64,000 nucleotides of DNA from assembly GCA_019137255.1 (NCBI GenBank), contig WPDH01000449.1, positions 1-64,000 on the forward strand, given 5' to 3'. The notes beneath the pieces were generated by a model. The model did not search any database, was not told the origin of the DNA, and was given only the letters and a program-made list of their open reading frames with translations. The translations under genes and the position numbers were made by a program. This document shows, piece after piece, positions 21,661-33,700 of the stretch. This stretch comes from Corinectria fuckeliana. Lineage: Eukaryota; Ascomycota; Sordariomycetes; Hypocreales; Nectriaceae. Position 1 is the first letter of the stretch, and every line of letters begins with the position of its first letter.

Positions 21661-23466
21661 ATGGCTCCGTCAGCCGACATACACTCTGGACGTGCCGACA
21701 AGCCATGCCACAACTGCCGCCGCCGCCGCCTGCGCTGCGACCGCTCCGTCCCGCAGTGCTCCAAGTGCGCCGCCCGCGGCATCGAGTGTCTCGGCTACGG
21801 CCAGCTGTTCCTGTGGACCGGGGCCGTCGCCTCCCGGGGCAAGCTCGCCGGCCAGAAGTCGAGCGCCGCTCTCTACCCCGATCCCGATCCCGATCCCGGC
21901 CCCCCGCCGCAGCCGGGACGGGGGCGCCGGCACGTCTCCGCTGCGACGCCGTCCGAGGCCGGCTCCGAGAGCACCGCCGCCGGCTCCGCTGACGTCGCAT
22001 CCAGCTACGGCGATGACGCCTTCGTAATGAGCGGCGGCGACACGCAGCTCGTCTGTGCCACCTCCTCCTCCCCAACCCCCCTGGAGTACGAGTACGACGT
22101 CGAGGCCTCGACCCAGACCTTGACCCAGAGCTCGATCCAGATCTCGACGCCGTGGGTGCTCGTCGACCCCATCTTCCAAGACACGAGGTGCTCCCAGAGG
22201 CAATATCTCGCTTACTGTGCGTAGTCCCGTGCCCCTATTGGTTCCGTGGCTGATGCGCATTGCAGTCTCATCGCGGCTCTGTCGAGACTTTGTCGCCTAC
22301 GACATCCCTGAGCACAACCCCTTCCGAAACCTCCTCCCCTTGACCCACGCCCACCCGCTGCTGCGCCAGGTCATCATCGCCGCCTCGGCGACGCACATGT
22401 ACAACCGCGCGAGGCCCTGGCTCGGCCCCGACTCCCTTGACCGGGGGGACGGGCCACAGCATCTGCTCGTCGACGCCCTTATCGCCAAGCAAAAGGTGCT
22501 GCGGATGATGTCGGCCGCCCTGCAGAGCATCGATTCCATAGACGGCGACGTGCTCCTCGCCTCGGTGCTGTTCCTGATCAACGTCGAGCTGATCGAGTCC
22601 GGGAAGCAGAACTGGAAGGCTCACCTCGATGGCGCCGGCAGGATCATGTCGCTGCTCCCTGTCTCATCCGTAGACGAGAGCCTGAGGAATTATCTCATGT
22701 CAGACTGCTTTGTGTAAGTCTTCACCCGCTGGACCCCTCTGACCCGCACCAGGCGCTGACCGCTTGCAGATATTACATCCTGGAATCAACCTTTCGACCC
22801 TCGGCCACGGATTCAAGATCATTCTTCCACTCTTGCCAAGGGCTTTCCATTTTCGAAAAGACGGCAAATAGCTACTACTGCTGCCCGCCCGAACTCCTCG
22901 ACATCCTGCTTACCGCCGCCCGACTGTCTAGCACGACAAAAGATGACGTTGTCTCGCCCGACATGGTGACGACGGCGGGCGCAGCCCTCTTCACCCGCGC
23001 ACAAAACATCGACGTGATAGCCTGGGCTCGAGAAGTCGAGACCCTGCCTTCTGAATACAGCGACCCGGTGTTGAGCCGTTTCCGCGTGGCATCGGCCCAT
23101 CGTCTAGGTACCTGTCTGTACATCTTACACGCGATTCCGTCCCTAGAGGCGGTGTTTGGCGAAGAGCTGGCCGATGCCCTCCTGGAGGAACTGCAGCAGA
23201 CGCTCATCTCCATTCCGGAAGACGATGCCAACTTCAAGGCCACGGCATGGACCACCTTCATCTTCGGCGCGAGCGTCAAGACGCCCGAGATGAAGGAGTG
23301 GGTTATTGACAGGATAAAGAGGTTGATGTTGGAATCCCCCTGGGGATTCTTGTACGCCGCGAGAGATGCCTTGCATATGCTGTGGGGTCTGCAGGCGGAA
23401 GGCAAGCGGAATAAGAGCTGGGTACAGTCGCTCAGGGAATTGGACCTGGACTTTTTGGTCGTTTGA
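21661..23466 (+). CDS. Zn2Cys6 fungal-specific transcription factor
   Basis: A nuclear DNA-binding regulator. Exons 21,661-22,216, 22,266-22,713 and 22,770-23,466 join in frame (introns 49 and 56 bp) to 566 residues. The zinc cluster is near the N-terminus, PCHNCRRRRLRCDRSVPQC then SKCAARGIEC, giving the spacing C-X2-C-X6-C-X6-C-X2-C-X6-C. A low-complexity linker (DPDPDPDPG, Ser/Thr-rich) runs to about residue 180. The rest matches the 'Fungal_trans_2' regulatory domain of acr-2-like factors: FVAYDIPEHNPFRNLLPL, HPLLRQVIIAASATHMYNRA, and NWKAHLDGAGRIMSLL. It lies 2.9 kb from the P450 gene with a decayed ATPase between them, so it may or may not control the downstream genes. Confidence 0.9.
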
Positions 23467-23989
23467 GGGAGCTCGGCCATTGGATTTGTTTTGTTTGATG
23501 ATTGAATGACCACGGCGGCACTGCTTGCAAATGTACGAAGAGACGGTACAAACTGATGAATCAACTTTAAACGATTGACGTCTCTAGCATCATACCCAGT
23601 GTCACGCACCCTCTTTATACTATCTGATCGAAATGTACTTGTTACTCAGGTGTAGGGTTAGGACTTGTATGCTGATGCGGCCGGCTCAGAACATCTGGAT
23701 ATCCTTTCTCGAAACTGAGCCTCGTCTCACAAAACCATCCGGTTCCGAGTAGCTAGCACCTAGATCATCTTAACGGGGTAAGCTGGTGAATAGAGACATC
23801 AGCCCGCTCCAAGCTGGGGCTATCATCCATGCCGCCACCCGCCATGGCAACATAGTACAGGTGCCGATGAAGCGCATCTATTGTGCGGCCTTTTGTGCTC
23901 GGCGCACAGCGGGCGAGACAAGCGGAACCTGGGCCCGGGACTCGGTGAGGGCGTCGAAGTCGTGCGCCGCCATCATCATGGGTCTCCTT

Positions 23990-25310
23990 CGAAGTGAAAT
24001 TATGAAGGGAATAGTCATCTCTTTGACATCCGAGTCAAACGGAAGCAGCCAGATCTTCCCTTGCGCTCCAGTCGTCTGCGATATAGCTCCCTCTGGTTCC
24101 ACCCAGACCGAGAGACAAAGACCTCAATAGGAATCCCGATCGGTACGCCCTTTGCCCTCCACTCCCCTGGATCCGCCGAGCCATCGTCGCCTTGTTCGAC
24201 GAAAGGTCTGTTCGCTAACGAGGCAACGTCGAGGTACCATTGCAGACCGGGCATGGAGGCGGGCTCTTCCGGCGGAGCTATCAATTGGCCCTCGCCATGC
24301 TTCTGAGAACCAATAAAACAGGCCTCACCGGCCGTGGGGTTGTACACTTCGCTCGTCGACTCGACCGAGTATGTTACACAGCTAGGGAGCCTGATGCCGG
24401 TCTCATGGGGGCAGACATCTAGAGAGACATCGATTAGCTCCGAAACAGGAGTTCACAGGGGGAGGGGGGAGGGTACATATTGGTCACACCTCTCAAGGTC
24501 TTCAGAGTGGAGAGATTACGGACGATGACACGGCGCTCGAGTACCTGCTTCGTCCCGGCTGCCATGGTCAAGGCGAGGACGAGAAGCAGAGACACGGGGA
24601 TCGTGTCGATAGCGGTGATGATGGCACAAATGGTGACTTGCCCGCTTGCTTCAAACTTGTAGGCCCCCATGATGGTGATGACACAGACAATGGCAAAAGG
24701 AACAGCCACAGGAATAGCCGATAGAGCTTCCACTACGGAGGCGTGACCACGGAAAGGCCCAGGACTCGCTGCCCCATTTGTAGACCTGGTTTTGAGGCAG
24801 TGCGAATGAGGCCCCAGGTCTAGCTTGACTCTCCCGCAGTCTGTGGCTTGATGTCATCGCTGGCACTCAAAGCGCCGGCAATGAGGCCGGTTGCAGTGGA
24901 TGACCTTGGCGATGACTGTCGAGCTGTAGAATACATTCAAGCAACCACCAAGACCAGTATCGATATCTACAGTCAAATTGCGAAGTTCCATCACTGAAGC
25001 GAACTCTTGGGTAAGTAATACTTCTTCCGTTTCCAGATCAACAGCTTCAAGGATGCGGATATCTGCCCTGACGTAGTTGCCTGTGCCCAAGCCCAAGGCG
25101 TCTCAGGGTACAGCTTCTGCCGTCTGGACGGTGACGGTCTGCTTCAGGGCTACTTTCCAAGGCCATGGCATTGAAGATCTGCTCCAAGATATCTACCGGT
25201 CGAGCCCCCTCCCTTTGAACCAGCTCGTTGGGCCCGACTTGAGCCAGTCTTCGAGGCACGTCCTTGGGGCCAAGATAATTCGTAGCATCGCTCCGCAACT
25301 GATCGAGAGT
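23990..25310 (-). pseudogene. Decayed ENA-type (P-type IID) cation ATPase
   Basis: Pieces of one P-type ATPase occur in order on the minus strand, in shifting frames. From about 25,265 there is an N-terminal piece with VPRRLAQVGPNELVQREGAR. At 25,096-24,880 lies the actuator domain (GNYVRADIRILEAVDLETEE, with the TGES loop changed to TQEF, then a ..NVFYSSTVIAK block). At 24,733-24,480 come membrane segments with AIDTIPVSLLLVLALTMAAG and VRNLSTLKTLRGVTN. At 24,380-24,090 follow TYSVESTSEVYNPTAGEA and DVASLANRPF, and near 24,030 LPFDSDVKEM. TYSV....E.(F/Y)NPT is typical of ENA pumps. The phosphorylation motif DKTGTLT is destroyed around 24,400-24,440, and the C-terminal third is missing. Base composition is normal, so decay was not by RIP. 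Confidence 0.75.
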
Positions 25311-25535
25311 TTCGCTGTGGCGACTAATTAGATAGGCTGAGGATGTGCTCCCCAGGAACCAGAGGACAGCGAGGCAATCTTGTCCATGACCGGAAAGCTC
25401 AAATTGAAGAGGACGTTTCGAAGCGATACAAGCAAGCTATTTCGTGTACTGGTTTCTACAAAGACATGTCATGGCTGTCTCTGGCCCAAACCAGGTGCCA
25501 ACCGGCCTGCCCCAGCACCGTAGACTAGCGAAGCG

Positions 25536-25660
25536 AAGACTTGAAGTCGGGGAAGTAACCAAGACTCGAATCCGGGGATGGAAGACTTAAAAACGGGCCC
25601 CCGAAGACTTAAACACGGCATCTAAGACTTCGTTCAGATCCGGAATCAAGACTTGGTCAA
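25536..25660 (+). repeat. Degenerate tandem array of an AAGACTT unit
   Basis: AAGACT(T/C) recurs at about 25,541, 25,572, 25,588, 25,605, 25,623 and 25,645, usually followed within 15 bases by CCGG or CGGG. Spacing is 16-31 bases, so the copies have drifted. Confidence 0.5.
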
Positions 25661-26025
25661 AGCCGGACATCTGACGGTCGCATCGCCACGCGAGATAGTC
25701 TACGACAGGGCTGCCAAGACGGTAGGCAGTCTGAGCCGTATTAGTTAGTCGGGGAAGAGCCTTTGATCTGCCGTTGCGAGTCTCTCTCTCTCTCTCTTCG
25801 CACACGACGGTGCTTTTTCTCCAGAAACCGAACATGGCCAGTTGCATCTTGCCCGGTTCACAGATATCGAGCAGTGCAATGAATGAATGGGTTCTTGCTG
25901 CATGCATCTCTGGGCGAACCGCCGTCTTGGCAGCCCTGCAGGCCGCAGACGCACGGGACTGCTGCATCCGTCGGAGAATATACCACGCAATCGGCCCGCT
26001 CAGCATTGTTTCTGAGTAGCGTGTT

Positions 26026-26089
26026 GCGTGCTGCGTGCTGCGTGCTGTGTGTTGTGCTGGTTCATGGATCTGGATCTGGATCTGGATCT
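26026..26089 (+). repeat. Tandem CGTGCTG and GGATCT repeats
   Basis: About three copies of CGTGCTG are followed by a degenerate stretch and then four exact GGATCT copies. Simple-sequence repeat with no sign of coding. Confidence 0.6.
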
Positions 26090-26344
26090 GTGAAACGAAA
26101 TCTTCCCGACTGCAAAGGCCACTGAGCACTGTAGCAGGCATAATATATCTATATAAAGCGCGACTGGTGGGCGAGGCGAGGGCACCCCCCCATCTAAGTG
26201 TATTACCGGGGAAATAATTAAAACATCTCGCAGCAAGCCCGTATCCAACGGTATTTCCCACGCCGCTAACACGAGCAAGAAGTCCTTGAGCGAAAACAAA
26301 ACAAAAAGCAATCATTAGACTTGGGGCATTAGTTTCTTATGCCA

Positions 26345-28079
26345 TCAGGCCGTCACAGCTACTCGCGTGCCGTTCTTGGAGCACAGCGCCAGAGCATAAA
26401 GCTCCATCCACTCCTCCGCATCGCGAGACTCCAGCGTCTTGAACGTCTGCGCCATCCTCGCGACGACGTAGTGAGTCTCGAGGAGCGCATACTGTTCTGC
26501 GAGGGGATTCTCAGCATTCGGTGTCGCACTGCGCCGCAACCAATCGTCAAAGAAGAAGAAAAAAGAAGGAAAAAGAAGGAAAAAGAAGGAACAAGAAGGA
26601 AAACAACTTACGTCCGACGCACGATCTCGCTCCCCCGTTGAAGGGCAGGTATCCCCAGCCCGGCCGCAGGCTCTCCCAGCGCTCAGGGACGAACTCCTCC
26701 GCATCGGCGCCAAAGGTGGCTTCGCTGCGGTGCATGGCGTAGACGTTGTAGAACATGGCCGTGCCTTTGCGCACAAAGAGCGGTGACTGGCCGTCGCCGC
26801 CTCCGCCGCGAGGCAGCGTCGTGTCCCGCAGGGCGACGCGGGCATTGGTTGGGATCACGGGGTGCAGCCGCAACGCTGATGGGAGGGGGGGAGGAAGCAT
26901 CAGTGAATCTGAGAAAATCCAGGGGGGAGTACAAAGGCGGTGGTGGCGGTAGTGGTGGTGGAGGTGGGTTGTCGACTTACACTCGTTGACGCACCACTTC
27001 ACGTACACCATCTCCTTGAGTTGGCCCGCAGACGGGGGCGCTTCGCCGGCGACGCTGAGCACGTCTTTGCGCAGCTTGGCATATAGATGCGGCTTCTTGG
27101 CCAGGGCGAAGAACAGGTTGCTCATCAAGCCCGCTGTCGTGTCGCGGCTCGCGAGCAGGATGTGCAGGATCTGATCGCTGACCCCCTTCCGGTCATTGGT
27201 CATCGACATGATTTCCGCGAGGAGGCTTCCATCCTCGGCCCCGTCCGTCTCCGTCTGCCCCAGCGAGGCCTCGATGAAATCGTCAAGGTACTTGTACACC
27301 CGCTTCTTGGCCCTCCTCGCCGCGAAGTTGATCCTGAAGGAGTGGAGGGGCCCCAGCTGCATCTGCTGGATGATCTCCTCCGAGCACACCATGTAGTCTT
27401 CCACAAACTGCTGCTCTTTGGCGTGGTCGCCGTTCGCGTCGAGCATGTGCGTCGACCGGCCCAGCAGGACCTCGGTCGCGACGTCCATGGCGAGCCCCAG
27501 GAAAAGAGGCTGGAGGTCGATCTCGGCGCCGTCGGTCGGGACATGCCTCGTGAAAGCCTGGAAGTGCCGCTCGAGCGTGTCGAGGAACGGCGCAGGGTCG
27601 TCCTTCTTCAGGTTCTTTCTGAGCACCGTCCTGGCACGCTTCCACGAGTGGCCGGACAGGACAAAGATGCCCTGTCCGAAAAGGCGCCCGATGACGGCGG
27701 TTCGGAACTCGGGGAGGTCGAAGTCTTCGGAGCCGGTGGCCAGGATCTGCTTCAGGTTCTGGGGCTCGCAGGTGTAGACGGCTTCCCACGTCAGCCGCTT
27801 CTCTGTGTACGTGGTGCCCATCTCCTGAAAGACCCTCCACGTGCTGTCCAGGTACCTCTCGGGAGCCTTTTCAAACAAGACGTTGTAGAGAAAGTCAAGC
27901 CCGACGATGGGGTCCTTGACAGGGACCTGGCTCGCGGGTTCCTGACAGCCACTGGCTTCCGAGTGTCTCCATCGTCTGAAGTAGCCCTCGACGGCCTGTA
28001 TAGGGAAGGGAAGCAGGATGAGAACAACAGCGAGAACAAGGTGTTCTCGGAAAAAGGCCGTCAACAGTACGCTCAACAT
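26345..28079 (-). CDS. Cytochrome P450, CYP52-clan type
   Basis: A heme monooxygenase anchored in the ER; CYP52-clan members often hydroxylate fatty acids or alkanes. Exons 26,981-28,079, 26,612-26,875 and 26,345-26,496 join in frame (introns 105 and 115 bp) to 504 residues, normal length. Residues 5-28 form the membrane anchor. The I-helix is LLASRDTTAGLMS at about 310, with the RDTT form seen in CYP52 relatives. The splice at residue 367 rebuilds the ExxR motif as ESLRLHP. PERW follows, then the heme loop FNGGARSCVGQQ at about 445-456 with the ligand Cys, itself completed across the second splice. The second intron holds an AAGAAGGAAA repeat; the first is C-rich on the coding strand. The adjacent NRPS-like gene starts 2.7 kb away and is divergent. 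The true substrate is unknown. Confidence 0.92.
26540..26603. repeat. Purine tandem repeat inside P450 intron 2
   Basis: About five copies of an AAGAAGGAAA-like 10-mer fill half of the intron on the plus strand. No coding role. Confidence 0.6.
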
Positions 28080-30793
28080 CTTGATAGCAATATGACTTAT
28101 AAGATGAAACTCAACATGGGCGAGGGTATAGAGTACAGACGAAAAGGCACGAGGTGGGATAGGGCCGGATAATGTATATGCCTCTCAGATTATCCCCGAG
28201 ACTCTGAATCATTGTCCCAGATTTGAACCACCCACCGGCACCCCATTATAGACCCAGCACACAAGAGCCAAGGAGACGAGGTGTCGATGACGTCTCCCAA
28301 CGTGCTAGATCGTGTCTGTTGGTCTCCCGTCAGCTAAGATTTCATGGCTTTGCAAAAGGATTTGCTATCAGAGCTAGGACACCCGCCAATGCCCCTTCGA
28401 AGATGCGTTTCATCATATTTAGAAACGAAGCTTGTCCACGACGCAGTTGTGCCCGATTGGAACAGGATCCCTGGTATATCTCGCCCCCACAAGCATCCAC
28501 GATAGTCTGGCTGTGTGTTGTCATAAGGCACTAACAATATCTCATGCGGTGAAACAAAAGAAAGGAGAGTGGAGTGGGAAACCATGGGGCGCCAAGGTAG
28601 AGGGAAGAGTCCTTCCAAGCCAAAAGCCAACGTTGCAAGGAAAACGTCGGCGGCATAAACCACAGAGACTTGGCGTTTTCAACGGGCTAGACTCATAGAT
28701 GGCGATGATGAATGCCTGCAGAAGACCACAGCGAATCGAACCTGCAGGAACGGCTTCTCAGTACCGTCTTAGTCCCTCAGCATGTTGTGGCAACCCTCCC
28801 GGGCGTCAGCTGAGTATCTCATCATCCTGACCAAGCCAGCGCCACCTACTCGCCGTCGTCGCACAGCTCCTTTGACGGGTGACGAGGACAAGGGATGGGA
28901 TGACGATCAAGGGGCAAAGGGAAAGGAGATGACAGCTGGCTGCGGGCACTGCGACAGCACCTGAACGCGCCGGATCCAGATGCGACACCGTCCGAGACAA
29001 GGCATTTCATTGCCATCGAGGGCCTACAGGGCCTACAGGGCCTTGCAGGAGTTGTGCGCCCTTGATCTGCAAATCGGAGTCTTCGAATCCAGGCCGTGGT
29101 CCAGCCATCTGAGCATTTATGCCGGGCACGCTCTAGCACGAGGTTCCTTGGTCCCAACACACTCATTGCTTATGATTATACTGGCTGAGGATAGGGGAGC
29201 GCGTGGCCGAGCTTGGGAGAGTCGAGACGGTGGAACACGTGCGGGTTGAGACAGGCACCCTTTCCGAAGCCCGCGGGACTTATAGGCTATCCTTGGACCT
29301 CGACTGTCAAGCCTATCCTTGACTTCCCTGCGTGAGCTGGCAGGAATCGACGGGGCACCGCATCCTTCTACCTCTGCTCAATAGGCCGCCCTGTTACGCA
29401 CCGAGCAAGCTGAGGCGATGGTAGCTCGTCCACTCACCAAGCTGGCCGGACATGGCCTTTAGGCGTGTAAAGGCGTGTTGCTTTCAGGTCAGTTGCCTCT
29501 CGGTCTTTAGCCTACGGCGTACGTAGTCTATACGGCATGCTTGGGTCGAGTTGAGGCCCTGCCCACCACGGATCGCATAGCCGGACATGCCAGGCAGGAA
29601 TCCTCTGGATCGGCGCAGGGATCAAGTCGCGAGGCTGGGCTAACGCAGCCAACGCAGGCTGTTCTAACTCGCCCAGCTTCAGCCTTTCGAAAGGATACGA
29701 GATCCTTTCATCTCAGCTGTTGAGTTGGCCCAAGGCTGCGCTAGGCAGGGGGGGGGGGGGGGGGGGGNNGGGGGGGGGTATAGTCGATGCTTCCTTGTCG
29801 TAATACGAGGCTAAGATCCGGGCCGCGGAAGTGATAGGTGATGGAGAGACCCGGGGTAAACTGGACCCCATGGTCATTGTTGGGCTTCTGGTGCTCGTAC
29901 GTGTACAAAGGCCAATGGAGCAACATGGTAAAAATAGGCCCCTGTCGCGTTTCGTTTTTTTCTGATGAATCGAAGATGCAGACTCCGCTCGTCTCAGATA
30001 TAGGCGTATTTCGGCGGCAGTTCATGGGATGTCCCCTCGAGAGCCCCAGATCCTGCAGCAGGGATGTCGGGATGAGTTGAGTTGAGTCGAGTGCGTGAGC
30101 GAGTGCGCGAGCGAGTGAGTAAGTGAGGAGTCTGGCCTAGTAGTCAGGACGAAGCAGTCGGTACAGACCTCTGTTCAGAGACATTGGGTACCACCTTCAG
30201 GCTTTCCTCTCATCCCCTTCATGAGATGTCGTAGAACGGACGAAAATAAACCAGGGTCCGTTGTTGGCCGCTGGGGCGAGTGGCTTATTCCCGCCACGAC
30301 GGTTGGACCGGACGCGGCCCCGTGTTGCGTATAGATACGGAGCACGGGGGTGGGCTTCTCTGTGCGACCGCAACCTCCGGCATGTGCGGTGTCAACTCAT
30401 GAGCGCATTGGAGAGAGAGGGGGGGAGGGGAGGGGGGCGTGTCGCAGGTTGGTTCTCGAGACCCAAGCAGTCGGAATCTCAGATGTGACAATCTGGGTCA
30501 GGTTGCATTGATCTGACATGGATACACTTACTGTCAACATGCCTGTATGCTGCACGGTGGGCTCGCACCAGGGATTCCCCAGCTTGCCCGGCCCGTGTTA
30601 TTTGAACCTGTGCTGTCTTCTGTTTCCTGGTTTTCCAAGTATTTCAGTTGCTGTCGTGACGAAGCAGCTGCCCCTTGTGTGTCTTCGTTTCCTTCGAGTA
30701 TTAGTTCTTTTTCCCAGTTCCAGATCCAACTCCAGCTTTCCTTTTTCCTTGGAAGCCAAGTCCCACACCACCAACCGCAAGCCTGGTTCCACC
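28080..30793. other. 2.7-kb divergent region between P450 and NRPS-like genes, with a sequence gap
   Basis: It should hold promoters for both genes. No gene with a recognisable domain was seen. It contains a G run with two undetermined bases (29,748-29,778), small tandem copies of GGGCCTACA near 29,020-29,045 and a GAGT/GCGA-rich stretch at 30,069-30,127. The last 250 bases form a C/T-rich leader. Confidence 0.5.
29748..29778. other. Poly-G run containing NN
   Basis: Twenty G, then NN at 29,768-29,769, then nine more G. The two unknown bases in a homopolymer suggest a sequencing or assembly weak point, so the local length is unreliable. Confidence 0.9.
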
Positions 30794-33700
30794 ATGGAAG
30801 CCATTTCTCGTCAAGATCAAGACATGGCGGTCCAAGTTCCCCAACTTGACCCAGCACTTGACGGGACTCAGAGCGACCCAGAATCCGCACAGCCTCGGAG
30901 TGAACCAAGTACGCCAAATACGCCAACAAAGCCTCACAGCGCCTCCTTATTCCCTGGGACTCAGAATGAACCAAGAAAGATACACGCACTGCCGCACAGT
31001 GACCCGGCATTGCAAAGCTCTGAGAGTGAACCAACAACACACCCACAGCCTAAGACCAGCCCAACACCAGCAGAGCCCCAAGCTCAACAACCTGCTCTCG
31101 CAGAAGTCCACGGAGAACCACTATCCGACCTGCACCTAAAGCTCTGGGACCTATTCTCCCACGCAGCTACAGCCTACCCAGAGCATGAAGCCCTAGTCTG
31201 CCTCTGGCAGCCTCAAGATCAAGCTCCAGCACTCGCAACCGGCAGCGCCCTGAGATGGTCTTACGCCCAGTTGAAAGGCAAGGCCGAGCGCCTGGCCGAG
31301 TCTCTGAGAACCCTGGGGTGTCGTCCCGGTATGCGGCTCTGCGTCGTGCTCTGGAACTCGGCCGAATGGGGCCTCTTCTTCTGGGCCGCAGCTAAGCTCC
31401 GCATGGCATTTGTGCCTGTCGATCCAACTGCGCCCAAAGACGCCAAAGCCATGCTTCTTTCTGTCCAGCCGCATGTCGTTGTGGTACAGGATGCAGGTGG
31501 CGCCACAGCCCTCGATCTCGCGGAGACACCTCTCCATGGGCCAGGCCTTCGCATTCACTGCACGGGACAAGACGTCGAGGGGTGGACAAGATTATGCGAC
31601 GTCTCAGCTTCAAAGCGAGATGACGATGTGTCTTCCAGCGCCGCAGAGGAGGAGACGCAAACTGCACATCTGCGAGAGAATGCCGACGAGGACGAGGAAG
31701 ACGCCGCCGCGTTGATCATCTTCACCAGCGGCACAACCGGCGAGCCCAAAGGCTGCGTGCATACAGACCGGAACCTCGTGTCCGAGTGCTGCGACTTCGA
31801 CCCGGAAGTCGATCCGTCATTCTTCCTCCGCTGGCTGGTCCACACTCCCGCATCCCACATCTTCGCTGTCAACAACGCGCTGCGAGCATGGCGCTTCGGC
31901 GGCGCCGTCGTCTTCCCGTCCAAGTCGTTCAACGTCGACTCGACGCTGCAGGCGCTCGTCCAGGAGCAGTGCTCCGTCATGTCGGCGACGCCCACGCTGG
32001 TCAAGGCGCTGATGGTGCACCCGGCGTTCCCTAGCCCCGATGAGCTGGACCTGCGGATCGTCACCATTGGCGGCACCGCCATCGGGCCTGAGGACATCGA
32101 CCTTTGTCGTCGGGGTCTTGGCGCCAAGATGGCCATCCAGGTCTATGGGATGAGCGAAGGCGCGCCGTTGATTACCTTTGCGAGAACGGATCCTGCCTTG
32201 GTAGACGGCTATCACCCCGGCGTTGGCAGAGTCCTTGACGGCGCGGCGGTGCGGATCTGTCGTCCCGGGGGGCGTGAAGTGCTGCGTCGCGGTGAAGTTG
32301 GCGAGCTCCACGTTGGCGGAACGTCGATCGTCACCAAGTATCATAACAGGGAGGGAGACGACTCGATATATCGAGATGAATTTGGCCCTTGGCTTGCAAC
32401 TGGAGATCAGGCAAAGATCGACGAGCAAGGTGTCGTTTACATCCTCGGCCGCTACAAGGATCTCATCATCCGAGGAGGAGAGAATATCTACCCCGTCAAG
32501 ATCGAGTCTAGCCTGCAGGAGATCCCTGGGGTGCAAGTGAGTTGGCCATCTTCGAACCCAAGCAAACCTTCATTCTAATTGTAGTAGGTCCAAGTTGTCG
32601 GCGTGCCAGACGAACTCGCTGGCCAAGTCCCCGTCGCTGTCGCCATCCTACCCGAGGGCACAACAAAGACACAGCTGATTGAGAAGGCCAGATACGATGA
32701 CCCAAGACATGCACTTGACGCTGTATACAGCCTCAGTGAACTCGGCTTGGAGAAGTTCCCCGTCACTTCCCTGGGCAAGGTGAAGAAGGAAGCGTTGAGA
32801 CGGAAGCTGGCAGGGCTCCGCCAGCCCGTTTCCACGATCCCGGAGAAGCAACCCACGCAGAAGTACATTGACAAACTCTTGGGTATCTGGGAGAAGTTGA
32901 ACGGATCACGCCCGGCTGTGACCGATAGCGTCATGTTCTTGGCCGATAGCATCACCCTCCTCCGGTACTGCGACAGCGTCCTGCGCGCCTGCGGCCAGCG
33001 CCTGTACCTGCAAGACTTTGCCGAGAACGATACAGTCGAGAAGCAAGCGCACCTCTTGCTGGCTCGAGAGGTGCAGCAGGCTAGGCTTGCTTTATGTCAA
33101 ACCACCGCCTTCGATAGCAATGCGTGTGCCATGCCGATCCAGCAGCTCCAAACCTCTTTGGTTGTCAGACGGGACCAAAACGGCCACTCTGTCGACGAAA
33201 AGGACGTGTGGAGAGCTGCACAACAAAGGATCGCCAGCGCTGGTCTTACCGCTGGGAATATTGAAGACGTCATAGCAGTACGCGATTCGCTGCATCGGAC
33301 AGCGATAGGCCCGCGTCCACAGTCATACCACAACCGCATGGTCTTCCAGGTCCGCGGCATCTCCTACGAGAAGATCCGGCGTGGTCTTGAAAGAGCACTG
33401 TCATCTCGGCCAATGCTGAGGACCATCGTCTTCGAGACTTCCAACAAAGTGCCCTTCCACGCTGTGCTATCATCGAGTCCGGCTCTGTTCGAGAAGCTCA
33501 TTCACCGCGTGGAAGTAGACACGGAGAAGGAAGCTACAGAGCGATCGAGGGACGACTCGCCAGAGAGCCACTCTTCTCCGTTCATGTTCCAATCCGACCT
33601 GATCAACATCAGAGGCAGCGATCAATACTTCCTTGTTTTCACCTTCAACCACTCAGTCATCGACGCGCTGTCGATAACGCAGTGGCACCACGAGCTAGAC

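Larger units (their letters stand above)
25340..26344. other. Intergenic region with several short tandem repeats
   Basis: No gene recognised. It holds an imperfect array of an AAGACTT...CGG unit (25,536-25,660), a (TC)9 run at 25,781-25,798, tandem CGTGCTG copies at about 26,026-26,047 and four GGATCT copies at 26,066-26,089. It lies between the dead ATPase and the end of the P450. Confidence 0.5.

Noticed and set aside
27087..28172. 361-codon plus-strand frame
   Set aside because: Antisense to the P450 exon 1, whose motifs are clear.
30518..30793. Earlier in-frame ATG for the NRPS-like gene
   Set aside because: The added 92 residues look like translated C/T-rich leader, and the ATG at 30,794 has a much better context.
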